From assembly GCA_030697175.1 (NCBI GenBank), contig JAUYQR010000003.1, positions 267,955 through 331,954 of the forward strand: DNA of 64,000 nucleotides, in the 5' to 3' direction. Shown here piece after piece: positions 43,765 to 53,146 of this stretch. Source of the DNA: Paracoccaceae bacterium (GTDB lineage: Bacteria; Pseudomonadota; Alphaproteobacteria; Rhodobacterales; Rhodobacteraceae). The notes below the pieces were generated by a model that did no database searches, was not told the DNA's origin, and saw only the letters and a program-made list of their open reading frames with translations. Position numbers and translations under genes: made by a program. Within the stretch, counting starts at the first letter, position 1, and the number at the start of each line of letters is the position of its first letter.

Positions 43765-43987
43765 GTGAACCATGGTGAACCATGTGAACCATGATTCCAT
43801 ATATTACCGCCCGAGAGTGTGGGGTTGCGTGATACCCCATGCATTGCCGTGTATTGTCTACCAGCTAGTCTTTTGGTGGATTCATGGTTCACATGTTTCA
43901 CCGAAGACATAACACCATGAAAAGGCGTGTGAATAGCGGTGAACCATCCGGGCAAATCATGGTTCACCGATGGTTCACATGGTTCAC
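43765..43987. other. Iteron cluster, candidate replication origin of the satellite
   Basis: The 9-mer GTGAACCAT occurs eight times exactly: direct at 43765, 43775, 43784 and 43939, and inverted (ATGGTTCAC) at 43884, 43959, 43970 and 43979, with a one-mismatch copy at 43893. Copies repeat at 9-11-base steps, about one helical turn. Two groups, three direct and then mainly inverted, flank 91 bases that are about 49% G+C, with a TGGGGT-N8-ACCCCA dyad inside. The 436-base stretch between the terminase small-subunit gene and the replicase gene otherwise holds no convincing gene. SaPI origins likewise consist of iterons flanking a melting region next to the replicase gene. A cos site may lie in 43600-43760. 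Confidence 0.75.
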
Positions 43988-44035
43988 CTTTCGTCGTCCT
44001 GCGGTCGATCAGAGTAGATGATTGATCCTGACCCC

Positions 44036-46295
44036 TCATTGTCGCTCCCAAAAGTTGCCCGCCTTAGTGTGACTGCACTTCCAGCCAACCAATCGAAGGA
44101 TGCCGCCAACCTGCCTTGAGTTGCCGCTTGTTTGTTGCCCGGTCGGAATTCCCAGAAGCGTCAGCACCTCTGAGACGGTCACCCTGTCCTTTCGTTCCAG
44201 ATCAAACCCGTCGCCGTTCGTAAGCCCGTCCAGGATGCGCCGGATAGGCTGTTCCCAGGGGTGTTCTTCGCGAGCCGACTCTTGCTCTATCCCCGCCTGC
44301 CGTTCCATTTCCGGGGTCAGGTGCCACGTCTCACCCGCATAAAAGGCAGCTAAGGCTTCGGCGAATAGCTGTTCCCGGTCGGCTGCAAGGCCGTCCGTGT
44401 CGATCTTTGCGCCGCACGTCACGGGCCAGAAGCGCCGCCCGCCGCTCGCATCCTTCAGAAAGGCGGTTTCATTGGTCGTCCCGATAAACACGCATTGCCG
44501 CGGTACAACGTCAGCCCGTCGCGCATAAGGTGCCCGGATCTCATCGGTGGACCGGCTCAGGAAGGCTTTCAGGTCTTCGGCTTCAGCCTTCCGAGACGGG
44601 GCAAGTTCGGCCAACTCGACCAGCCAATGCCCGCGCAAGTACAACCCGGCTTCCCGCGCCCCATCACGGATTGACGGCATATTGTCACCCGACCAGGCGC
44701 CGCCCAGGATTTGGCAGGCGGTTGATTTACCAATGCCCTGAGACCCGCCCAGCACTAGAACATGATCGTGCTTGCAGCCCGGCCGCATGACGCGCGCCAC
44801 CATTGCCACCAGAAAGGCGCGACCGACTGCCCGGCTGTAAGGCGTGGTCTCCGCCCCCATGTAATCGGTCAGCCACGTATCTAAGCGCCGCTTGCCGTCA
44901 TGGGGCGGCAACTGGGCCAGCCATTCCTTGACCGGGTGATAGCTGTTCAACTCCGCAACTGCCCGAACCGCGCCTGCCGTAAGTTCGGCTCCGACATTGT
45001 GCATTCCGGCTTGCTCGATCGCAACGCGGATCAAGCCTAGGTCCGCATCGTTGATCGGCCCGGCCCGCCATTCTTCTTGCCCGGTCATCTCGTTTTTGCG
45101 GATCGAGTAGCCTTTAAGGGCGTTCACCTTTTCCAGAAACACGATCGCATTGTTAAGGTTCGGCCTTGGGTCACCGTTCCCTGCCAGCATAATTTTCATT
45201 TTCGGCCGATCGGTCTCGGGCAGCGCGGGCAGGTCATCGAACTCATAAACTGGCTCTGGTGGCGTCCAGCCGTGACTCTTGGCGATTTGGAACAGTGTGC
45301 CAAGGCCGGTGCCCTGACCCTTGAAGCTTCGCCACTTGTTCCTGTGTTCCCGTTGATCGTATCTCGGGTCTTGCTTCGCCCAGTCGCACCACAAGCCAAA
45401 CGCCTCAGCGGACCCGCCGGCCGCGCTGTGCAAGGCCATTCCAACTTGGACCCATTCGGAATAATCCGTTGCGTCCGTGATCGCTTCCAAGGCGCTGCGA
45501 ATGCGGGGCCAGTTGGCTTCGGACGTGTCGGCCGTCTTAGTCGCTTCCTGTCGAATGTTGACCGTTGGCCCGATGCCTTGGCTAACTAAGTCAAAGTTGA
45601 TCGGGCGATGCCAGCGGTAGGGCTGCCCCGTGTCCGGATGGATCGACGGCGGAAGCACTCCCTGCTTTCCTGTTCCAAGCAACTCAATTTGCCAGCCTTC
45701 GCCCTTGGCCAGCTTTGCCGATCGAAGGGGCGTTGGATTGAAAAAGTAGAAGTGCCGCCCTGCCCCGCTACCGCTGATCACCTCTGGCAATTGGTATAGG
45801 TTAGGTGCCAGCCGGCGGGCGGCAGCCCATGCCGCGTCCGTCGCTTCCGGCCGATCAATATCGAGGTCCAAGACGTGCAGATAACCGGCGGGCGTGCGCG
45901 ACGGCTCGCCCAAGCGAATGCCGATATTGGCGCCTTCGATGTATTGCCGTTCCAGATCGGCGCGCGTGGCCTTTGGGGCCGTAGACCAGCCGTCCGCAAT
46001 CGGTCGCTTTTGGCGAGGGTGAAGCCAATGCAACGCAGCGCCGATCGACAGAAAACCGGAGGCCGCTTCTAGCGGAATTATACGTTTTGTGGTATCGAAT
46101 GCGTGGCTTTTGTCGAAGCTACCAAGTTCAACCCCGTCTCCGGCTGCAACCGGGGCGGGGTTTTCCTTTTGTCGCCTTCGGTTTTCTCCCAACAGGTCGC
46201 GTAACGGGTCAACCGATTCATGGGCAATCTGTGGCGAGACACAGATATCCGGCCCCAAAAGGTCGGCTAAAGTGTCGCTAAGTGATTGATTTAAT

Positions 46296-46303
<8 letters not shown>
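44036..46303 (-). CDS. Satellite replicase: prim-pol, PriCT and VirE/SF3-like helicase domains
   Basis: 755 residues from GTG 46303. The primase-polymerase domain spans about 78-240: acidic motif VLDLDID (D146, D148) and SGSGAGRHFYFF. A PriCT-2 domain follows (263-345: WPRIRSALEAITDATDYSEW). The C-terminal VirE/virulence-associated helicase has Walker A GGSQGIGKST (519-528), Walker B region WLVELAEL, and GTTNETAFLKDASGGRRFWP. It would start and unwind replication at the nearby iterons. The GTG lies inside the att core, in the tRNA CCA end; the 75 residues before the first domain are poorly conserved and no ribosome site marks a later start, so the true start is unsure. In the excised circle its upstream sequence would be the 3' flank of int instead of the tRNA gene. 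Confidence 0.88.
46130..46162 (+). terminator. Terminator-like hairpin within the replicase 5' region
   Basis: AACCCCG (46130-46136) pairs with CGGGGTT (46156-46162), with an inner CCGG/CCGG pair, and is followed on the + strand by TTCCTTTT. Read on the + strand it has terminator form, but it lies opposite the presumed coding start of the replicase and no rightward gene precedes it. It could stop antisense transcripts or mark that the first 60 replicase codons are really untranslated. Confidence 0.4.
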
Positions 46304-46372
<69 letters not shown>

Positions 46373-46558
46373 CTGAGCGCTGCTTAGCCGAAGGCGCCAA
46401 GGGTTTCAACGGCAATAACGGGCGCCCGCCCTGCCCGCCCGTTTCCTGCGGGACGAGCGCGCCGCGGATTGTTTCCACAAAAATGTGTTTCAACTGCGCG
46501 GTTTTTTGCCGATCCTTTGCGAGCCTGTTGGGGCGAATCGGTATTAGGGGGTCTGCCA

Positions 46559-48736
46559 GTGTCCATTTCCATCAGATTGCGCCACAAAGGCGCACTTCTT
46601 GCTTCATTGTCCGTGATTGCCGTATTGGCAGGGTGTGGCGGGGCGGAGGAAGATCTCTCTGGGGGCGGACTTTTGTCACCCTTTCCTGCTCCCCTACCAG
46701 TGGGCATCGACGTGCTCATGGCGGCATTCACGCTTCCAGCCGATGTGGTGACGGATACCGCCAACCTTTTGGCATCTAACCAATATATCGTTCAGAACAC
46801 GATTGGCTGGGGACTGGACCTGACATCGGGTGAGGTGCTCACGGGACTGAACAGCTATCCCTTGCGCTCCTCGGGCGCGGCATTTGCCCATGCCGCAGGG
46901 CTGACCGGAGACGGGTCGATCATTGCCGTGTCGGATGATGAATACATCACCGGCTATGACGAGTTTTCCGGATCGAACGAGTTTGTTCTCAACAACCGGG
47001 AGCTGCCTCTCGAACCTGGTGCGCTCGTCGTGCACGGCACCATCGTTTCGGCGGTCGCATTGGGGCAATCGCCCGATTTTATCGGAACGGCACCGGATGC
47101 GACGCTGCTGTTCGGCAGCTACGAGACCGACCAGAAGCTGGCCGATGTGGGCAACCAGGCGCTGGTGATGGGTGCTGTCGCTTGGAACAATTCTTGGGGA
47201 TATCCAGACCTTGGTTTGAACCAGACCGACTTCGACACAGCCTTCACTGGCAGCGCAGGTGCCGTGAACTACCTGGAAGCTCTGAAGGATTACTCCTCTT
47301 ACGGGGTTGTCGTATTCGCGGTGGCGAACGAAGACACCCGGACCAGTTCGACATTGATGGACGGCCTGCCCTATCTGTTGCCGGAATTGGAAGCCGGCTG
47401 GATCGCCGCAGTGAACGGGATACCTACCTTCAACGGATCGGACGTCACCTCAGTGCAACTGGTTTCGTCAGCCTGCCTGCAAGCAGCGCGGTGGTGCCTT
47501 ATCGCGGATGGAGCGTGGAATGTTCCGGACGACACGCTTCAACTTCAAGCAGGCACCGATCTTGTCACCGGATCGTCCTTTGCCGCGCCCCAGATCTCGG
47601 GTGCGCTGGCTTTGTTGGAACAGGCGTTTCCGTTGCTGACCCCGCACGATCTTCGGGTGCGGCTGCTGGCATCGGCGGAGGACAATTTCTTCACGCCGAA
47701 TGCCTATGTCGAACTCGCTGACGGGTTCAACAAGGGGTATTCATTCGAGTATGGCCATGGCTTTCTGGATATCGAAGCCGCGCTCAAGCCGATTGGCCCG
47801 ACGGCGATGACACTTGCCAACGGCAACACGGTCACCACCAACGCGGCTGTGCTGGCAAGCGGGACTGGTCTTGGCGACGCGCTGGAAGTGTCACTTGCGA
47901 ATACCGAACTGCGCGTGAAGGACGCACTTGCCGGCGGTTTCGTGATGCCCGGCACTGCACTGACGGCGGCAGCACGTCCCGCCTCGCAGGCCGCGTCGAT
48001 CCTGTCGCGCAGTTTGTCCAGCAACCTGGCGCTGGAGCGGACGGCAGAGGTCAGCGCGCTCGACAACCCGTTCTCGTCGCTGGGCGGCACCACCGCAAAC
48101 TTCCGCGCACCGGACGGAAACGCCTCGGCTGCGCTTCTGGTATCGCAAGGCGGCGGCGAAACGGCTGGCGTTCAGGTAGCCCGCCTGCTGGCGGATGGGC
48201 CGCTGAAAGTGGAGCTTGGCCTGAAGGTCGCCCGAGACGATGGCCAAAGGATGAGCCTCGACGGAGCCAACGGCGCGATGATGGCTTCGGTTTCGCTGGG
48301 CCTGACGCAGGATCTGGGCGGATCGGCCTTTCTGGCGCTGGCGGGTGAAGTTGGCATGACCGACCTTGGCGGATCTACCGTGCTTGGCGATACGGGAACC
48401 GCACGGTTCAACAGCCTGTCGCTGACGGCTGGACGCAGCAACCTGTTCCAGACCGGAGACAGGTTGAGCGTTGGCGTCGGGATGCCGATTGCCGTTGCGT
48501 CGGGCGGGACAGTCGTCGATCTGCCGGTCTACCGGCAGGCAGCGGCGGCGGAATTCGAGCCGGTTGCCCTGAATTTCGCACCGGAAAGCCGCCAGATCGA
48601 CCTTGGTATCAGCTACCAGACCGCGCTTGCCGACGGCGTGGAGATGAAGCTGTCGGTCGCGCATTCCGACAATTTCGGAAACCGCGCCGGGATGACCGAC
48701 ACCGGTGGCGCGCTGGCGATAACCTTCCGCTTCTGA
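46559..48736 (+). CDS. Subtilase-family (S8) serine peptidase lipoprotein with possible C-terminal beta barrel
   Basis: 725 residues from GTG 46559, which has AGGGGG 7 bases upstream. A lipoprotein signal ends in the lipobox LAGC (Cys26). The peptidase domain (about 105-425) shows Asp126 (IIAVSDDEYI), His159 (VVHGTIVSAVALG), the oxyanion Asn in AWNNSWG and Ser340 (GSSFAAPQISGALALLEQAF). Residues from about 500 to the end are rich in alternating Gly/Ala/Val and end AITFRF with a terminal Phe, the look of an autotransporter-type outer-membrane barrel. It may therefore be an outer-membrane anchored or secreted protease. A lipoprotein signal together with an autotransporter-like end is not common. 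It is the first chromosomal gene beyond the tRNA. Confidence 0.8.
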   Translation: MSISIRLRHKGALLASLSVIAVLAGCGGAEEDLSGGGLLSPFPAPLPVGIDVLMAAFTLPADVVTDTANLLASNQYIVQNTIGWGLDLTSGEVLTGLNSYPLRSSGAAFAHAAGLTGDGSIIAVSDDEYITGYDEFSGSNEFVLNNRELPLEPGALVVHGTIVSAVALGQSPDFIGTAPDATLLFGSYETDQKLADVGNQALVMGAVAWNNSWGYPDLGLNQTDFDTAFTGSAGAVNYLEALKDYSSYGVVVFAVANEDTRTSSTLMDGLPYLLPELEAGWIAAVNGIPTFNGSDVTSVQLVSSACLQAARWCLIADGAWNVPDDTLQLQAGTDLVTGSSFAAPQISGALALLEQAFPLLTPHDLRVRLLASAEDNFFTPNAYVELADGFNKGYSFEYGHGFLDIEAALKPIGPTAMTLANGNTVTTNAAVLASGTGLGDALEVSLANTELRVKDALAGGFVMPGTALTAAARPASQAASILSRSLSSNLALERTAEVSALDNPFSSLGGTTANFRAPDGNASAALLVSQGGGETAGVQVARLLADGPLKVELGLKVARDDGQRMSLDGANGAMMASVSLGLTQDLGGSAFLALAGEVGMTDLGGSTVLGDTGTARFNSLSLTAGRSNLFQTGDRLSVGVGMPIAVASGGTVVDLPVYRQAAAAEFEPVALNFAPESRQIDLGISYQTALADGVEMKLSVAHSDNFGNRAGMTDTGGALAITFRF

Positions 48737-48752
48737 CGCAGGCAGTGTGGCG

Positions 48753-48781
48753 GCCCGGCCCTTGCGGGGCCGGGCTTTCTT
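48753..48781 (+). terminator. Rho-independent terminator after the subtilase gene
   Basis: GCCCGGCCC (48753-48761) and GGGCCGGGC (48767-48775) form a perfect 9-bp stem with a 5-base loop, followed by TTTCTT. It ends exactly where the convergent sufS gene stops (48780). Confidence 0.85.
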
Positions 48782-50000
48782 ACCCCAAAAGGTCGTGCGC
48801 CAATTCCAGTGCCGAGACCAGCGCGTCGACCTCGGCCGTGGTGTTGTACAGACCGAACGAGGCGCGGCAGGTGGCGGTGACGCCCATGTGCTGCATCAAG
48901 GGCATCGCGCAATGGGTGCCGGCGCGGACGGCGATGCCACGCTTGTCGAGGATGGTCGAGATGTCATGGGCATGGGCCGCACCATCAAGCGAAAACGAGA
49001 AGATCGCGCCCTTGGTGGCGGAATTGCCCTGCACGGTCAGCCAGTTGAGGCCAGCGAGGCGGGCCTGCGCATAGTCGCGCAAACCGCGTTCATGCGCGGC
49101 GATGCTGTCCATCCCGAGGCCGGTCAGATAGTCGAGCGCGACACCAAGGCCGATCTGCTGGACGATGCCGGGAGTGCCGGCCTCGAATTTCATCGGGGGG
49201 TCGTTCCAGGTGACGGTGTCGCGGGTGACCTCGCGGATCATGTCGCCGCCGCCGAGGAAGGGGCGCATCTCGGCCTGCCGGGCGGCAGCGATGTAGATCG
49301 CGCCGGAGCCGGTCGGGCCGTAGAGCTTGTGGCCGGTGATGGCGTAGAAATCGCAGCCCATGGCCTGCACATCGACGGTCATGTGGACGGCGGCCTGGCT
49401 GCCGTCAACCATCACCGGCACGCCCTTTTCGCGCGCCCCCCGGCAGATTGTGGCCACATCGACCACTGTGCCAAGGACGTTCGACATATGGGTGACGGCG
49501 ATGAGTTTGGTCCGCGGCGTCATGGCATCCAGCACGGCCTGCGGGTCAAGATCGCCGTTCGCGTCGATGTCGACCCATTTCAGCACCACGCCTTGGCGTT
49601 CGCGCAGGAAATGCCACGGCACGATGTTGGCGTGGTGTTCCATGATGCTGAGGATGATCTCATCCCCGGCCTGCAAGCGCGGCGCGGCCCAGGCGTAGGA
49701 CACGAGGTTGATCGCCTCGGTCGTGCCGGTGGTAAAGACGATCTCGTCTTCCGAAGGGGCGTTCAGGAAGCGGGCAATCTTGCCGCGCACGCCTTCATAA
49801 GCCTCGGTCGCGATGGTGGAGAGGGTATGAAGGCCGCGGTGGACGTTGGCGTAATCATGCGAATACGACTGGGTCATCGCGTCGATCACGACCTGCGGCT
49901 TCTGCGCCGAAGCGCCATTGTCGAGGTAGACCAGCGGGCGGCCATTGATCTGCCGCGCCAGGATCGGGAAATCGGCGCGGATTGCGGTAACGTCATACAT
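48780..50000 (-). CDS. sufS: Cysteine desulfurase SufS
   Basis: 406 residues, class II desulfurase. The PLP lysine is in ITGHKLYGPTGSGAIY, the N-terminal block is LVYLDNGASAQKPQVVIDAM, EHHANIVPWHFL is the PLP-stacking His region, and the persulfide Cys is in RAGTHCAMPLMQ with the short SufS-type loop. It takes sulfur from cysteine and passes it to the SufBCD scaffold. It is the last gene of the leftward isc/suf operon within the window; its ATG overlaps the stop of the preceding membrane protein gene by 8 bases. No sufE, sufA or sufT follows directly. Confidence 0.93.
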   Translation of the reverse strand: MYDVTAIRADFPILARQINGRPLVYLDNGASAQKPQVVIDAMTQSYSHDYANVHRGLHTLSTIATEAYEGVRGKIARFLNAPSEDEIVFTTGTTEAINLVSYAWAAPRLQAGDEIILSIMEHHANIVPWHFLRERQGVVLKWVDIDANGDLDPQAVLDAMTPRTKLIAVTHMSNVLGTVVDVATICRGAREKGVPVMVDGSQAAVHMTVDVQAMGCDFYAITGHKLYGPTGSGAIYIAAARQAEMRPFLGGGDMIREVTRDTVTWNDPPMKFEAGTPGIVQQIGLGVALDYLTGLGMDSIAAHERGLRDYAQARLAGLNWLTVQGNSATKGAIFSFSLDGAAHAHDISTILDKRGIAVRAGTHCAMPLMQHMGVTATCRASFGLYNTTAEVDALVSALELAHDLLG

Positions 50001-50589
50001 CGGAAAGCGCCTCTGGCCCGAGGAAGAGCGCGGCTACCAGCACCAGCGCGAAGGCGACGGCAAAGGCGGTGAGGACAATGCCGATGAATACCGCCCCACG
50101 CGAGGTGAAGCGGTGCAGTTCGGCGATGAAGCTGGTCATCAGCCAGAAGAACAGCACGAGGCCGAGGATGTTTATGATGCCGGCAAGCGGAGGAATAAGG
50201 ACAAGCGCAAGCAGCTGCACCGCCTGCACCGCCAGCATGATGACCTGCAGCCAGACCACGACGAGCATCGCGTCGGGAAAGCTGCCGGTGCCGCCGCGCG
50301 CCCGGCCCACCCGGTAGATCAGCACCACCGAAGCGAGCAGGATCACCCATTGCAGGATGGCCGAGCGGATCGGGCTGCCGGTCAGGAAGCCCGCGATCGG
50401 ATCAGTGGTGGGCGGCAGCATCAAAGTGCCGAGGTGCATGAAGATGGCCGACGCGACGGCGACCAGCACCAGCGCGGCGGTGCGCGCCTGGATCGGCACG
50501 CCAAGATCAAGGACGGCGCGGATGCCACGGCGCGGGTCTTCCAGCGTCTGGCGACCAAGGGCAACAAGGGTTTCGGCAAGCGTGGACAT
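49993..50589 (-). CDS. YIP1-family membrane protein
   Basis: 198 residues with about five hydrophobic helices. MSTLAETLVALGRQTLEDPR, RGIRAVLDLGVPIQARTAAL and VVVWLQVIMLAVQAVQLLAL are typical of YIP1-like proteins found between sufD and sufS in Rhodobacterales. ATG 50589 shares its first base with the stop of the gene before it. Role unknown; conserved place in the iron-sulfur operon suggests a link to membrane or iron supply. Confidence 0.72.
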   Translation of the reverse strand: MSTLAETLVALGRQTLEDPRRGIRAVLDLGVPIQARTAALVLVAVASAIFMHLGTLMLPPTTDPIAGFLTGSPIRSAILQWVILLASVVLIYRVGRARGGTGSFPDAMLVVVWLQVIMLAVQAVQLLALVLIPPLAGIINILGLVLFFWLMTSFIAELHRFTSRGAVFIGIVLTAFAVAFALVLVAALFLGPEALSDV

Positions 50590-51065
50590 CAGCGTTCCGC
50601 CTCGATCAGCATGAGAATCCAGAGCCAGAGAAACGCCAGCCCCACCACGATGTTCACCGCCCAGAGCGCCGGGCCGGGCCCGATCATTCCGGCGACAAGC
50701 CCCTGCAACAGCATCAGCGGACCGACGGTCGCAAGCGCCCAGAAGAGTGCAAGCCGGGCGCGATACCCCGTGCCATGCCCGCCAAAAGCGCGGGCGACAA
50801 GGCGGCTGATCGCCGCAAGCGCATACCACAGCGGGATCGTGGCAAGGACCGCAAGCCCGCGTGCCAGAAGCCGTGGTGCGGTGGCGGTGTCTTGCGCCAG
50901 AAACGCCTCGCGCGAGGCTTGCGGCCATTGCCCGATGAAGGCGAGGAGCAGGAACACCAGAAGAAGCGTAAAGGCGAAGGGCTCGGATACGCCGCGCGCC
51001 AGATGGCGACGGAAGGTGACGCGGGGGCTGCGCCAGCTTTCTACGATGTCGGAGGTGACTGCCAT
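50589..51065 (-). CDS. Membrane protein, YIP1-like
   Basis: 158 residues with four hydrophobic stretches (for example SEPFAFTLLLVFLLLAFIGQ and LWAVNIVVGLAFLWLWILML). ATG 51065 begins just 2 bases after the sufD stop. The N-terminal VTSDIVESWRSPRVTFRRHL is cytoplasmic. It forms a pair with the next membrane protein, with one base of overlap, so the two probably act together. No function is known. Confidence 0.68.
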   Translation of the reverse strand: MAVTSDIVESWRSPRVTFRRHLARGVSEPFAFTLLLVFLLLAFIGQWPQASREAFLAQDTATAPRLLARGLAVLATIPLWYALAAISRLVARAFGGHGTGYRARLALFWALATVGPLMLLQGLVAGMIGPGPALWAVNIVVGLAFLWLWILMLIEAER

Positions 51066-51067
51066 CG

Positions 51068-52360
51068 TCAGCCTTGCGCCCCGTGCCGGTTGAGCCAACC
51101 TTCCAGGCGCAGGCGGATGTCGTCGGCGATGGCGTCATCCTCGATTTCGCCGATGGCTTCGGCGAGGAAGGCGAGCACCAGCAGCGATTGCGCCGCCCGC
51201 CGCGGCACGCCGCGCGACTGAAGGTAGAAAAGCGCGGTCTCGTCGATGGCGCCGGAGGTGGAGCCGTGACTGCACTTCACGTCGTCGGCGTAAATCTCCA
51301 GCTCGGGCTTGGCGAGGAACTGGCTGGCGCCGTCGAGGAGGAGGGCCTGGCTGATCTGGTAGCCGTCGGTCTTTTGCGCGCCGGGTTTGACGAGGATCTT
51401 GCCTTGGAACACACCGACAGCGCCGTTCTTCAAGACCTTCTTGAACACCTGCCGGCTTTCGCAGCGTTCCGCGCCGTGGATCACGAACACCGTATCGTCA
51501 TGGTGAAAGTCGCCGTCGCCCACTGCAGCGCCGGCGATGTGGGCGCGGGCGTCGGAGCCGGCGAGGTCGATCACCGCCTCGTTGCGCGTCAGGCGGCCAT
51601 TGGCGGTGAGCGTGAAGGACTTGAACGATGCGCCCTGCCCCAGCCGCGCGAAAAGATGGGTCGCCGCGCGGCGCTCATGGTCGCGGCCTTGCAGGCGGAT
51701 GTGGTGGAAACGGGCGTTCGACCCTACGTCTACCTCCATCACCTTGGTGAGGCGGGCGGCAGCGGGGCCGCTTTCAAGGATGGTCAGTTCGGCACCGTCT
51801 TCCAGCTTGATGCAGTGGTGCAGCATCGCGTCGGAGGTTTCCGCCCGGTGGTGGTAGATCAAGGCGACCGGCTTTGCGGCGTGGCCCTTGGCGCGGATCA
51901 GGATTCCGTCGGTGGCGAAGGCGGTATTGAGTGCTGCAAAGGGACGGTGAACGGGAGTCTGGCCGCTGGTTTCCAGCACGCCGTAAAGCTCGCGCGCCCA
52001 GTGGATATGCGCGGCGCCAGCGGCGGGCAGACGTTCGATCTCGATCCCGGCGAGGGTCAGGTCGTCGGAGGCGGCGGCATCGAAAACGCCATCGACGAAC
52101 ACGACCTTGAGCCGGTCGATGGCGTCGAAGGCAGCGGGTTCGTCGCTGTCGTCAAAGCGGTTGGCAGGCAGCGGGTTCGCGGCGTTCAGCGCCGTGGGAT
52201 CGGTGTACCGCCAATATTCATCGCGGCGCACCGGCAGGCCCATTGCGCCAAGCCGCGCCAGCGCATCGGCCCGCGCCGCACCAAGCCAGCCGCCCTCGAA
52301 CAGCGCCAGCCCGGCGATGCGGGCGGCAAGCGCGTCTTCCTTGACCCGTGCCAAAGGCAT
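51068..52360 (-). CDS. sufD: Fe-S cluster assembly protein SufD
   Basis: 430 residues. The C-terminal SufBD core is visible in FHHIRLQGRDHERRAATHLF, FVIHGAERCESRQVFKKVLK, GAVGVFQGKILVKPGAQKTD and IYADDVKCSHGSTSGAIDET, with the conserved His/Cys residues. It forms the SufBC2D scaffold on which clusters are built in the cytoplasm. The start overlaps the sufC stop by one base. Confidence 0.93.
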   Translation of the reverse strand: MPLARVKEDALAARIAGLALFEGGWLGAARADALARLGAMGLPVRRDEYWRYTDPTALNAANPLPANRFDDSDEPAAFDAIDRLKVVFVDGVFDAAASDDLTLAGIEIERLPAAGAAHIHWARELYGVLETSGQTPVHRPFAALNTAFATDGILIRAKGHAAKPVALIYHHRAETSDAMLHHCIKLEDGAELTILESGPAAARLTKVMEVDVGSNARFHHIRLQGRDHERRAATHLFARLGQGASFKSFTLTANGRLTRNEAVIDLAGSDARAHIAGAAVGDGDFHHDDTVFVIHGAERCESRQVFKKVLKNGAVGVFQGKILVKPGAQKTDGYQISQALLLDGASQFLAKPELEIYADDVKCSHGSTSGAIDETALFYLQSRGVPRRAAQSLLVLAFLAEAIGEIEDDAIADDIRLRLEGWLNRHGAQG

Positions 52361-53115
52361 CAGACCACCTCGCCCAGAAGGTCGGCGTAGCCGTTGTTTT
52401 CAACCTCGAGCGCCAGTTCCGGGCCGCCGGTCTTGATGATCCGGCCTGCCGCCATGATGTGAACCACGTCCGGCTTGATATGGTCCAGAAGGCGCTGGTA
52501 GTGGGTGATCACAAGGAAAGACCGCCCGGCATCGCGCAGCGCGTTGACCCCGTCCGACACCAGCTTCATCGCGTCGACATCAAGGCCTGAATCGGTTTCG
52601 TCAAGGATGCACATCCTCGGTTCCAGCATTGCCATCTGCAGGATTTCGTTGCGCTTTTTCTCGCCGCCGGAAAAGCCGACGTTGACCGGGCGTTTCAGCA
52701 TGTCGGCGTCGATCTTCAGCGTCTTGGCCTTTTCGCGCACGATCTTGAGAAAATCGCCGGCGCTGAGTTCGTCTTCGCCGCGCGCCTTGCGCTGTGCGTT
52801 CACCGCCGTGCGCAGGAAGGTCATGTTGCCGACACCGGGGATTTCGACCGGATACTGGAAGGCGAGGAACAGGCCCGCAGCGGCGCGTTCCTCGGGTTCC
52901 ATCCCCAGCAGTTCAGCGCCTTCGAGGGTGGCAGAGCCGTCGGTCACCTCATAGCCGTCGCGGCCGGCAAGAACGTAGGACAGCGTCGACTTGCCCGATC
53001 CGTTCGGCCCCATGATGGCATGCACCTCGCCCGCGCCGATGTTGAGGTCGACACCCCGCAGGATGACCTTGTCCTCTTCCTGAAGTTTGACGTGCAAGTT
53101 CTTGATCTGAAGCAT
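52360..53115 (-). CDS. sufC: Fe-S cluster assembly ATPase SufC
   Basis: 251 residues. Walker A is MGPNGSGKST, the SufC signature NVGFSGGEKKRNEIL, Walker B MCILDETDSGLD, and the H-loop VITHYQRLLDHI. It is a soluble ABC ATPase that drives conformational change of SufB/SufD. ATG 53115 opens MLQIKNLHVKLQEEDKVILR; the longer frame upstream overlaps the unknown gene on the same strand in a different frame and is rejected. Confidence 0.94.
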   Translation of the reverse strand: MLQIKNLHVKLQEEDKVILRGVDLNIGAGEVHAIMGPNGSGKSTLSYVLAGRDGYEVTDGSATLEGAELLGMEPEERAAAGLFLAFQYPVEIPGVGNMTFLRTAVNAQRKARGEDELSAGDFLKIVREKAKTLKIDADMLKRPVNVGFSGGEKKRNEILQMAMLEPRMCILDETDSGLDVDAMKLVSDGVNALRDAGRSFLVITHYQRLLDHIKPDVVHIMAAGRIIKTGGPELALEVENNGYADLLGEVV

Positions 53116-53146
53116 TTTCGGGTTCCTCGGGAAGAATTCTGGGGCG

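Noticed and set aside
43765..43987. CRISPR array
   Set aside because: The repeats are only 9 bases, occur in both orientations and have spacers of 0-2 or tens of bases; there are no cas genes.
43593..44051. 152-codon minus-strand frame between terminase small subunit and replicase
   Set aside because: It runs straight through the iterons and its product is rich in His, Trp and Arg from the repeats (HGSHGSPW). It has no plausible fold, so the region is better read as a non-coding origin.
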